Assembly: GCA_964459305.1 (NCBI GenBank)
Contig: CAYWNA010000118.1
Location: forward strand, 1 to 37,270
Direction of reading: 5' to 3'
From: CAYWNA01 sp964459305
GTDB taxonomy: Bacteria > Planctomycetota > Planctomycetia > Pirellulales > Pirellulaceae
Length of the DNA: 37,270 nucleotides
The notes beneath the pieces were generated by a model, which ran no database searches, was not told where the DNA came from, and saw only the letters and a program-made list of their open reading frames with translations. Positions 1 through 7,042 of this stretch are shown here, piece after piece. Position numbers and translations under genes: made by a program. Each line of letters begins with the position of its first letter. Within the stretch, counting starts at the first letter, position 1.

Positions 1-2955
1 GAACCGCGTGAAATCGAGATCGATGCCACTGACATCGTAGTTGTCGAGGATCTCGCGGATCTGCCGCTTGCGATACGTGTGCACATCGGGGTGCTCATAG
101 TCGAGCGTGTAGTTGGGAAGCATTGCGTCCTTATGCTGCTCGAACCAAGGCGACTGCAATTCCGGGAAGTACCAATCGTTTCCCCGCCGATACACGTGAT
201 GCGCGTCGTTCATCCGCAGCGAGAACTGGCAGGCGATGCCGTGCTTGCGACACGCCTTGCACATGATGTGCAGCGGGTCGGTGTTGTGCTTCTCTTCCAG
301 ATAACGAAGCGTGCGGCGCATCCGCCAGACGTGCATTGTGTCGACCTGGTCCATCATCTCGCCCACACGTGGCAGGAACGACGAGTTGTAGTTCACCGCA
401 TGCCCGCCCAACGCGCAGAACTGGTAGACCGTCACGCCCGTGCCGAGCACTGGTCCCAGAATCTTCTCGGCGATGTCTTCCGGCGTCTGCGGCGCGGGAT
501 AACGCATGTAGCTCGACCATCCGTCGTCGTTGTAGATCACGATCTTCGGAAGCTCTTTGGGCGCAACCTTACGCTGGGGCGAACGCGGCTTCTCGCGTCC
601 CTCTTGCTCGACGATCTTGCCGGGGGCGAACCAGCGGTCCGACTTCAACCGTCGCCGGACCGCCTGTTCCCGCGGATCGCGTCTTGAGCCGGGGTAGACA
701 ATATCCAGTATGCATTTGCGGACCTCGAAGTTCCCGGCGAAACCGGGATGCTCGTGGAGACGCTTCAACTCGATCGTGTTGTCGCCACGGCGCAGAGCCG
801 ACGTTGGGACATCGAACTCCAGGATGTCGTCCCAATAGCCGTGGTCCCAGTGGTTGAACTCATAGCCGTTCCAGGCGACCGATGTCCCGTTGACGAGCAC
901 GTCGACGTCGCGGATGTGGTTGATCCCCTTACAATCAAGCGTCAAAACGGCGCGTGGCGTTTTTCCCGCGCGGGCAGCCGCGTCGAAGTCGTCAGCAACG
1001 CGGATTTTGTACGACGCGGAACTTTCGGACGGCGATATTTTGAAACGGCTGGTCCAGTAGGGACCGAAGATCTCGGCACGGAACGGCCAGACTGCCGTGG
1101 TATATCGTTTGTCCTGGAAGGCCATCGTTGCCGGGTCCGCCAAGTCGTTGTACAGCGACTCGTCAAACGGCCCGTCGGCGCACGTGGGGTTGAACAGCGT
1201 CACGCCGTCGGCTCCGTCAGCGTAGTGCAACCCGGCCACGGCCCGCATGAAAGCAGGCGAGAGCTGTCCATAGCCTCCTGGGATGGCTCCAAGGGCGGGC
1301 CGGGAGCCCTGTCCCCCGCCAGTTTGATTGGGCAACACATGCCAGCGACCCTCGATGCCGGGATAGACTTTGCAGTTCGTCGCCTGCGTCCGCTGAATCC
1401 ACCAACCGGCCGAGACGTTCGGCGTCCGGTCTCCGAGTGAGCCGAGCGAGATCTGGTCGAAAACTCCCTCGGCAAGCATCGACTCAACGTCCAGCCCGCC
1501 GGCAATGGCGGGATTCGGGCTCACGTCAAATCGAGCGCTAAGCGTCTTCCCGGCCTTGCGAGTCATCTCCCGCAGGTCACGGACCAAACGGTTCAGGTTG
1601 GCCGCCGCCGCGCGGTACTCCCCTTGAGCAAACGTCGGCTGGAACCGCGTGAAATCGAGATCGATCCCGTCCACCTCGTAGCGGTCCAACACTTCCTGAA
1701 TCTGCGCTTTGCGCCAGGCGATCGAGTCGTCGTGGGAATAGTTCAGCGCACCGCTCTCAAGCAGGGCGTCCGGGTGCTGCCGGAACCAAGGAATCGGCTT
1801 GTGATCGGAATCTGCACCACTGGTCCGTAACGAGAACTGGCAGGCTATGCCGTTTTTGCGACAGGCCTCGCTGATGATGCTAAGCGGGTCGGTATCCAGA
1901 CTGTCGAGATACCGCAACGTCCGCTGCGTCCGCCAGAGATGGACGTCGTCGATGGTTTCTTGATTGACTTGTGCTCGTGGCGTCAACGCCGAGGAATAGT
2001 TCACCCCATATCCGCCCTGGGCACAAAACTGATACACCTTCACCCCGGTTCCCACCAGCGGAGCGACGGCCGTGCTTGCGATCTGCTCCAGTGTCATCGG
2101 GGTCGGCCCCGGATACCGCATCCAGGTCGACCATCCGCGGTCATTGAACACGATCGCTTTGGGTGATTTGTTATCGCGCACCAAGACACGCTCACGCGCT
2201 GCGACTCTGGGACCCAGCGGCGCCACGTCGCGGACGTTGGAGCCGATGCGGATTTCATCAATCATGCCCGCCGCGACATTTTCGCCCATGATGAACGAGA
2301 GATGGCTCGTCGTGCCGTGAGTGCTGTGCGACTGCGCCAACGTGCCCGCCGGCTTTGCTCCGGCAATTCCCCCTGCGGCATCCGGAGTGTCGTAGAACTC
2401 GATCGCGATTCGGTCCGCCCCGTTGCCGCTCGCGGTGGTGATCTTCATCACGATGAACACCGTCGATCCCAATGCGTAGGCGTCGGCAGCCGTTTCCGCA
2501 CTCTTAGGCCAGTCCATGACGAATTTCTCAGTCGAGCCAATACCGCCCCGGCCGATTTGCTCCGTCGCCGGCGTGTCTCGATTTGCCAACCCGAAGTTAA
2601 AAAACGCTCCGGTTGTGGCGAAGTCAACCTTGCGGACCATGAAGCCGATTACAAGCGAACCGTCGACATCCCAGTCGACCGAGTATGGAATCGCAGTTTG
2701 CGTGCTGGTACCTGCGGGGAGCAGGAGCTTCCCACCTTTCGTCAACACGTTCCCGAAGGAGAGGCTGCCGGCAACGACCTCGCCCCGCGCAGACTTCCGA
2801 GGCAGTTCGGACCAGCCAGCTTTACCGCCAAGCCGGCCCGGTGCGTAATCGAACGGTTCTTTGAGAGCTACGTCCGCGCCGGCGGCGTTGCCCGAGGCCA
2901 CTGCCGCCGCCACTGCCGCGAAGAGTACAACGCTGCTTACACGTTGCATTTGCAT
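1..2955 (-). CDS. Secreted TIM-barrel glycosidase-like protein with duplicated module (3' end outside window)
   Basis: I translated this frame directly; it is open from the ATG at 2955 to base 1, giving at least 985 residues with the stop beyond the left edge. AGGAGG lies 5 bases upstream of that ATG, which fixes the start over a second ATG at 2949. Residues 1-26 look like a signal peptide. Residues about 27-250 resemble a LamG/concanavalin-like beta-sandwich. Module A starts near residue 264 (IVFNDRGWS) and carries YQFCAQGG, CRKNGIACQFSLR and GIDLDFTRF (430-438). A beta-rich segment with VLVNG and DDILEFDVP follows to about residue 790. Module B starts near residue 802 (IVIYNDDGWS) and repeats the same motifs, ending with GIDLDFTRF at the window edge. 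The GIDLDFTRF motif resembles the strand-4 region of GHL10/DUF187-type barrels, so a secreted glycoside hydrolase is likely but the substrate is unknown. It lies 16 bases downstream of a GntR gene and is probably co-transcribed with it. Confidence 0.85.
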   Translation of the reverse strand, partial: MQMQRVSSVVLFAAVAAAVASGNAAGADVALKEPFDYAPGRLGGKAGWSELPRKSARGEVVAGSLSFGNVLTKGGKLLLPAGTSTQTAIPYSVDWDVDGSLVIGFMVRKVDFATTGAFFNFGLANRDTPATEQIGRGGIGSTEKFVMDWPKSAETAADAYALGSTVFIVMKITTASGNGADRIAIEFYDTPDAAGGIAGAKPAGTLAQSHSTHGTTSHLSFIMGENVAAGMIDEIRIGSNVRDVAPLGPRVAARERVLVRDNKSPKAIVFNDRGWSTWMRYPGPTPMTLEQIASTAVAPLVGTGVKVYQFCAQGGYGVNYSSALTPRAQVNQETIDDVHLWRTQRTLRYLDSLDTDPLSIISEACRKNGIACQFSLRTSGADSDHKPIPWFRQHPDALLESGALNYSHDDSIAWRKAQIQEVLDRYEVDGIDLDFTRFQPTFAQGEYRAAAANLNRLVRDLREMTRKAGKTLSARFDVSPNPAIAGGLDVESMLAEGVFDQISLGSLGDRTPNVSAGWWIQRTQATNCKVYPGIEGRWHVLPNQTGGGQGSRPALGAIPGGYGQLSPAFMRAVAGLHYADGADGVTLFNPTCADGPFDESLYNDLADPATMAFQDKRYTTAVWPFRAEIFGPYWTSRFKISPSESSASYKIRVADDFDAAARAGKTPRAVLTLDCKGINHIRDVDVLVNGTSVAWNGYEFNHWDHGYWDDILEFDVPTSALRRGDNTIELKRLHEHPGFAGNFEVRKCILDIVYPGSRRDPREQAVRRRLKSDRWFAPGKIVEQEGREKPRSPQRKVAPKELPKIVIYNDDGWSSYMRYPAPQTPEDIAEKILGPVLGTGVTVYQFCALGGHAVNYNSSFLPRVGEMMDQVDTMHVWRMRRTLRYLEEKHNTDPLHIMCKACRKHGIACQFSLRMNDAHHVYRRGNDWYFPELQSPWFEQHKDAMLPNYTLDYEHPDVHTYRKRQIREILDNYDVSGIDLDFTRF

Positions 2956-2971
2956 GGGGACCTCCTGTGGT

Positions 2972-3661
2972 TCACGACTTGATTCGTAGCATGGCTTGCC
3001 GATCGGACGCGTGGTGAAGCATGATCACACGGTCGGCCTCGTCCGGGTCGTCCGTGCAAAGACCGTCGATCAGGAGTGAATGTTGATTTGGGGGAGTGGT
3101 CTTCGGCTCCAAGACGACGTGAGCCGAGTTGATTGCATAGAAAAAGTTACGGCGCATCACGCGCACGTAGGCTTCCGACAGTGCCGGGCATTCGGCCAAA
3201 TCGACCAGGGCCTGGTGGAAGGCGATTTCGCTCGGCCAGGCGGACGGATGTTTGGGGGGGAAGCGGTCCACTTCCTCGGCCAACTCGATCAGACGCTCTC
3301 GCATCGCACGCACCGGCTCCCCATGCGACATGGCCACCGCCTGACGCTCCAGGGCCATCCGTAACGCAAACTGACCTCGCACGTCACCCGGCCGGACAAT
3401 ACGAACCTGGGTGTGCCGCCTGGGCGTGGTTTCCAGAAACCCCTCCGCGCGGAGCCGTATCAGGGCTTCGCCCACCGGGGCAAGACTCACGCCCAAATCC
3501 GCAGCAAGTTCCTTTCGGTCGATGACATCGCCGGAAACCCATTTCGAACTCTGGATGCAGTCGATCACGTGACTGTAGACACGATCCGCAAGAGATCGAC
3601 TATCGGCAGTCTGTAGGCCGGAGTCGGCTTTATCCAGTCCCATATCCTGGTTCATGGTCAT
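2972..3661 (-). CDS. GntR-family transcriptional regulator, FadR/FCD type
   Basis: The protein has 229 residues. Residues about 24-90 form a GntR winged helix-turn-helix (LADRVYSHVIDCIQS, RKELAADLGVS, ALIRLRAEGFLE). The rest is an all-helical FCD-type ligand domain (ALRMALERQAVAM, EIAFHQALVDLA, RRNFFYAI, HHASDRQAML), which in this family usually binds a small organic acid or sugar acid and sometimes a metal. Possible starts are ATGs at 3661, 3655 and 3643; none has a convincing ribosome-binding site, and 3661 is used here. The stop lies 16 bases before the start of the large glycosidase-like gene, so this is probably a local regulator of that gene and of itself. AT-rich inverted repeats at 3707-3740, just upstream, are candidate operators. 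Confidence 0.9.
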   Translation of the reverse strand: MTMNQDMGLDKADSGLQTADSRSLADRVYSHVIDCIQSSKWVSGDVIDRKELAADLGVSLAPVGEALIRLRAEGFLETTPRRHTQVRIVRPGDVRGQFALRMALERQAVAMSHGEPVRAMRERLIELAEEVDRFPPKHPSAWPSEIAFHQALVDLAECPALSEAYVRVMRRNFFYAINSAHVVLEPKTTPPNQHSLLIDGLCTDDPDEADRVIMLHHASDRQAMLRIKS

Positions 3662-3706
3662 GGCCGGTTTTCGTTGTGCAGGTTGCCCGAGTTGACAGCG
3701 GGTAGG

Positions 3707-3740
3707 TATTAACAGTTAATATATCAGATGACATATTAAC
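3707..3740. promoter_or_regulatory. Candidate operator: overlapping inverted repeats upstream of the GntR gene
   Basis: TATTAAC (3707-3713) and GTTAATA (3715-3721) form a perfect palindrome around one base. GTTAATAT (3715-3722) pairs perfectly with ATATTAAC (3733-3740) across ten bases. Three half-sites thus share one sequence in an AT-rich island 46-80 bases upstream of the regulator's start. This suits dimer binding and autoregulation. No experimental or comparative support is available here. Confidence 0.5.
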
Positions 3741-3913
3741 ATCAAGCGTCCTGTCCAAGGTATCAGCCCTGCGTTGGAAATGCCGTGTCAACAGAGAAGG
3801 CACGGTTTCCGAAAAGACATACCTTGAAGTGACTCAGGGCGATGACGCCACGACCCGCGCGGGCTGGTTGCCGGAATTCATCAGGACGATTTCATTGTTT
3901 GACGGTCGAGTCG

Positions 3914-4096
3914 TCATTTCTTGTGTGGTTTCCACTGATGTCCTCCAAACTGCTTTTCCATTTCGTTCAGCCAGTACTTGAGGACTGCCGGGGCTTCGGC
4001 GATCGCGCCTTGGTCTCCCGTTCGCTTGATCCACTTGTCCAGCTCGGCTCGCAAATCGCCGAGCACTTGCTGATGCCCGACCGACCCCAGCCCCAT
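3914..4096 (-). pseudogene. 3' fragment of a sulfatase gene (partial duplicate of the gene at 5606-7042)
   Basis: The last 53 or so residues of this short frame (HQQVLGDLRAELDKWIK through FGGHQWKP) match the C-terminus of the sulfatase at 5606-7042 almost residue for residue. The DNA of 3919-4085 matches about 5612-5778 with roughly nine mismatches by eye. Nothing resembling the sulfatase catalytic part precedes it: the frame is closed by a TGA (4106-4108) shortly upstream of the ATG at 4096. It is therefore a duplicated 3' end and not a working enzyme. It lies downstream of the DUF1080 gene in the same orientation. The matching divergence pattern suggests a recent duplication or a deletion that removed the rest of a paralogous sulfatase. 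Confidence 0.75.
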
Positions 4097-4164
4097 TTGA
4101 CCATGTCAGTGCTGGGATGGACGCCTCGACCACCGTAGATCGGGCCCGGAGCACACCAAAGGGG

Positions 4165-4881
4165 TCAGGACTCATTGATATCCAAGCGGACGGGCAGTTC
4201 CTTGATCTTGATCTTCCGGAAGAAGATCGGGGCGCCGGCGTGTTTGCCTTGGAGCCCGATGCGTCCCTTTGTTGGCATTTCGGCAAGCGGCTTGGTGCCC
4301 AGAAACTCAGGGATGTCCGTGCCGTCAGGGTTCTTCGTGCCCGAAGTCCACTTGCTCGTGTCCATCTCGGTGACCAGCTCGCCGTTGAGCATCACGTAGA
4401 CCATTGTGTCCTTGCAGGTGATCGTATAACGGTTCCACTCGCCGGGCCTTTTCACGTTGCTTTTCTTGGCGGGGAGATGACCGAAGATCGCACCGCACTG
4501 CCACGATTTCGGACTATTTGCCCACTTCTCCGCATAGTCATCGGCAATCTGTATCTCGACGAGGCCCGATATCCAGTTGTCCATGTCGCTGCAGTGGACA
4601 ACCACGCCGCTGTTCGTGCCGGGCGCCGTCTTGAATTCCAGGTCAAGGATGAAGTCGTCGTACTCCTCTTGTGTCCAAAGGAAGACATCTTTGGCTGGGG
4701 AAAGTACGCCGTCATTGAATGACCAAACGCCCTTGGGAGAGATCGCGTTGGATAAGTCCTGCGCGAACAGGTCTTCCCAATCGCTCACGTCGGGATGTGT
4801 TTTTGGCGGCAGGGCATCTTCCGCGCATGCCGGAGCCAAACATCCGAAAGAAAGTGCCAACAGAATTGCGGTTTCCTTCAT
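4165..4881 (-). CDS. DUF1080 / 3-keto-disaccharide hydrolase-like secreted protein
   Basis: The protein has 238 residues with a signal peptide ending near ACA-ED at residue 20-21. The body carries the typical DUF1080 signature: WSFNDGVLSP, FLWTQEEYDDFILDLEFK, NSGVVVHCSDM, EIQIADDY, GEWNRYTITCK, VMLNGELVTEMD and GRIGLQGKHAGAPIFFRKI. This is a concanavalin-like jelly roll common in Planctomycetota; family members act on 3-keto-sugars or serve as carbohydrate-binding modules. An AAAGGA ribosome-binding site lies about 8 bases upstream of the ATG at 4881. The last 190 or so bases before the stop are about 90% identical to the truncated DUF1080 gene at the right edge of the window. Its neighbours are remnants, yet this gene looks intact. 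Confidence 0.9.
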   Translation of the reverse strand: MKETAILLALSFGCLAPACAEDALPPKTHPDVSDWEDLFAQDLSNAISPKGVWSFNDGVLSPAKDVFLWTQEEYDDFILDLEFKTAPGTNSGVVVHCSDMDNWISGLVEIQIADDYAEKWANSPKSWQCGAIFGHLPAKKSNVKRPGEWNRYTITCKDTMVYVMLNGELVTEMDTSKWTSGTKNPDGTDIPEFLGTKPLAEMPTKGRIGLQGKHAGAPIFFRKIKIKELPVRLDINES

Positions 4882-4960
4882 GGTCTTGTCCTTTCTCGCT
4901 GAGATCCAAATCTGTTTTGTTACTTCCCAAACTCAAGCGTCTCGTGGTTGCTCCACTGAT

Positions 4961-5383
4961 CTACAGGCTCCAGCCGTCGCGGTAGGGAGGATTCACGAAC
5001 CGGTTCGCCTCCGGCAAGTTCGTAAATTCCATCTTCTGAGCATCCCAGTCCAACTTCGCGTCCGCGCGGGTGGCCGCGATTCCCAGCAACACGCCTCCGA
5101 GCGCAAGCCAGTACTTCTTCGCGTTTGCCAACACGACCAAGCTGGCAACCATTAGAATGGCGCCGCTGATCGTCACCAACTGGTGGCCGACAAGGTCACC
5201 GAGGAAGCCCATCACAAGGACCACCGGGATCATGGCCAGACCGAACGTCGACACCAAACCTCCCACGCGGTCTTCGTCGATTTCGAGCTTGCGTGCCAGA
5301 GGCACTTTCACACTGCCCAAGAAGGCCGCGCCCATGCCGGCGGCCAGCAGCCCGCTGATTTCCATCGGTAGAAGCAGATTCAT
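4961..5383 (-). pseudogene. Chimeric ORF: MFS transporter N-terminus fused to Gfo/Idh/MocA oxidoreductase C-terminus
   Basis: The frame encodes 140 residues from an ATG with a good ribosome-binding site (GGAGGTG, about 8 bases upstream). Residues 1 to about 100 look like the first three or four membrane helices of an MFS permease, including the loop and helix-2/3 pattern LEIDEDRVGGLVSTFGLAMI and GFLGDLVGHQ. From about residue 105 the character changes to a soluble sequence, KLDWDAQKMEFTNLPEANRF then YRDGWSL, which is the usual extreme C-terminus of planctomycetal Gfo/Idh/MocA oxidoreductases. The switch falls near bases 5060-5080. The simplest reading is a deletion that joined two genes in frame. 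A 140-residue product with half a permease is unlikely to transport anything. The two family assignments rest on remembered sequence patterns only. Confidence 0.65.
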
Positions 5384-5411
5384 ATTTCGTCACCTCCCAC
5401 GCGTTGTTCCA

Positions 5412-5488
5412 GCCGGTTTGAACTCTTCGCTGGAGTACAGCCTTCAGGCTGCGAAAACAGGCTGAAGCCTGGACTCCAACAAACCGGC
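5412..5488. repeat. Palindromic repeat element, family A copy 1
   Basis: The core at 5432-5477 has arms GGAGTACAGCCTTCAGGCTG and CAGGCTGAAGCCTGGACTCC around six bases. Each arm also holds its own small inverted repeat. An outer pair, GCCGGTTTG (5412-5420) and CAAACCGGC (5480-5488), extends the stem. Two further copies occur near 14718-14785 and 17346-17402. It lies between the chimeric ORF and the end of the sulfatase gene. Confidence 0.85.
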
Positions 5489-5544
5489 CTCGGCAGTTTT
5501 GAAATTCTCAGTTCACTTGGCATCGTTCAAGGAATAGTCGAACA

Positions 5545-5604
5545 GTCGCCTTTCGCTCCGCGAAAGTGGCGCTCAAACGCTTCTTTCGCGGAGCGAAAGG
5601 TGAC
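5545..5604. repeat. Perfect long inverted repeat, family B (possible terminator of the sulfatase gene)
   Basis: The arms CGCCTTTCGCTCCGCGAAAG (5547-5566) and CTTTCGCGGAGCGAAAGG (5583-5600) pair almost perfectly around a 16-base loop, and each arm is itself partly self-complementary. The element begins one base after the sulfatase stop codon at 5606-5608. It could act as a terminator or a mobile repeat; there is no T-run typical of an intrinsic terminator. Confidence 0.8.
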
Positions 5605-5605
5605 T

Positions 5606-7042
5606 CTAATTGTTGCGTGGTTTCCACTGATGTCCTCCAAACTGCTTTTCCATTTCGTTCAGCCAATACTTGAGGGCTGCCGGGGCTTCGGCGATCGCGC
5701 CTTGGTCTCCCGTTCGTTTGATCCACTTGTCCAGCTCCGCTCGCAGATCGCTGAGCACTTGCTGATGCTCGGCCGAGCCCGCGAGGTTGTTCAGCTCGTG
5801 TGGATCGTTTGCGAGGTCGTAAAGCTCTTCGGGTGGACGATGCGGCGACAGGTGTCGTAACTGATCGGGTGTCAGCTTGCCGTCGTGGTGCAGCTGCTTG
5901 AGCAGGTTGTAGGTGGGCATGTAGGATTCCGACCAGCGATTCCGTTGCATGTACGGCTGATCGGGAAAGAAGTTGCGGATGTACTTGAAGCGGTTCGTGC
6001 AGACGCAGCGGATGCGATCGACCGTCTCGTCGTAGCGGTCTCGCGCGCTGAAAATGATTTCGCGCGGGCGGATGCCAGCACCGAGAAACGGGCGCCCCTG
6101 CATCTTCGATGGGCGATCGATGTCGCACAACGCCAGCGAAGTTGCCGCCAGATCAATCGAACTGATCAACTCATCCGACACGCGGCCCGGTTCGGCCTGC
6201 TGTCTGATTGGACCATTGCGAAGCCTCTTGGGAATACGAACGATCAGAGGCACTCGAATACCGCTATCGTAAAGCCAAGGTTCTCCGCGCGGAAAATCAG
6301 CGCCGTGGTCGCTGAAGAAGAACACAATCGTGTTGTCGGACAGCCCTTCATCTCCCAGCCGCTTGAGCACCGCACCCACCTTTCGGTCGAGTTCGCCAAC
6401 GGTGTCGAGGTATTTCGCCCACTGGTCGCGGAAGAGCGGATGATCGGGATAGTACGGCGGCAGGATGACCTTCTCCGGATCAACAGGGTTCTCCTTTGCC
6501 TTCTGGAAGGGAATATGTGTCTGGTTGAAGTTGACCTGAGCGTAGAACGGCTGGTCCTTGGCGCGTTGGTTCCAGTCGGTCCCGTCGAACGGCTTGTCTA
6601 CGTGAAAGTTGAAATCGGTCTTGCCCGTGCCCCGCACGCCCGGCGCGGCCGTGACCACATTGGCCGTGAAATAACCGGCCTTGCGGAATGGCTCCATGAT
6701 CACATCGACGCCGTCGGGTAGGCGATACCCGTCGCGGCGATGGCTGCGGTGGTTGTGTGCGCCGATCGTCGTCTGGTACATGCCCGTGATGATTGCCGAG
6801 CGGGATGGCGAGCAGACGGCGCCACTTGTGTAGAATCTGCGGTACAACACCCCTTCGGAAGCCAACCGGTCGACGTTCGGCGTCGTCGCCAAGCGCTCAC
6901 CGTAGCAGGCCAAATCCGATCCCATGTTCTCGGCAATCAACCACAAAACGTTGGGACGGTCTGTCTCGTCCGCGGGTGACATCCCAGCAAGACATACCCA
7001 AACGGATGTGAGAGTCGCGATCAGTATTGTGCATTGCCGCAT
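5606..7042 (-). CDS. Secreted Cys-type sulfatase (alkaline phosphatase superfamily)
   Basis: The protein has 478 residues with a signal peptide of about 24 residues. The formylglycine motif is CSPSR at 77-81; the cysteine is oxidised to formylglycine by a maturase that is not in this window. NVLWLIAENM near residues 31-40 occupies the place of the usual Asp-Asp metal site, so the first ligand pair appears to be Glu-Asn. VFFFSDHG and WLYDSGIRVPLIVR are the other family blocks. The C-terminal segment with ELYDLANDPHELNNLAG is typical. The start ATG directly follows the stop of the esterase gene (TAGATG), with GGAG 7 bases upstream, so translation is probably coupled. A paralogue lies at 15796-17274 and a 3' fragment of this gene at 3914-4096. 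The likely role is sulfate ester removal from a polysaccharide. Confidence 0.93.
   Translation of the reverse strand: MRQCTILIATLTSVWVCLAGMSPADETDRPNVLWLIAENMGSDLACYGERLATTPNVDRLASEGVLYRRFYTSGAVCSPSRSAIITGMYQTTIGAHNHRSHRRDGYRLPDGVDVIMEPFRKAGYFTANVVTAAPGVRGTGKTDFNFHVDKPFDGTDWNQRAKDQPFYAQVNFNQTHIPFQKAKENPVDPEKVILPPYYPDHPLFRDQWAKYLDTVGELDRKVGAVLKRLGDEGLSDNTIVFFFSDHGADFPRGEPWLYDSGIRVPLIVRIPKRLRNGPIRQQAEPGRVSDELISSIDLAATSLALCDIDRPSKMQGRPFLGAGIRPREIIFSARDRYDETVDRIRCVCTNRFKYIRNFFPDQPYMQRNRWSESYMPTYNLLKQLHHDGKLTPDQLRHLSPHRPPEELYDLANDPHELNNLAGSAEHQQVLSDLRAELDKWIKRTGDQGAIAEAPAALKYWLNEMEKQFGGHQWKPRNN

Noticed and set aside
79..1440. Two plus-strand open frames of about 200-230 codons
   Set aside because: They are the complement of the continuous minus-strand gene at 1-2955, which has a signal peptide, ribosome-binding site and repeated motifs.
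3692..3721. Plus-strand TTGACA with an AT-rich -10-like box
   Set aside because: No plus-strand gene follows; the AT-rich part is better explained by the inverted repeats in front of the minus-strand GntR gene.
4097..4164. Possible coding remnant upstream of the sulfatase fragment (reads PIYGGRGVHPSTDM in one frame)
   Set aside because: Too short to assign to a family and lies in a different frame from the fragment; it may be chance.
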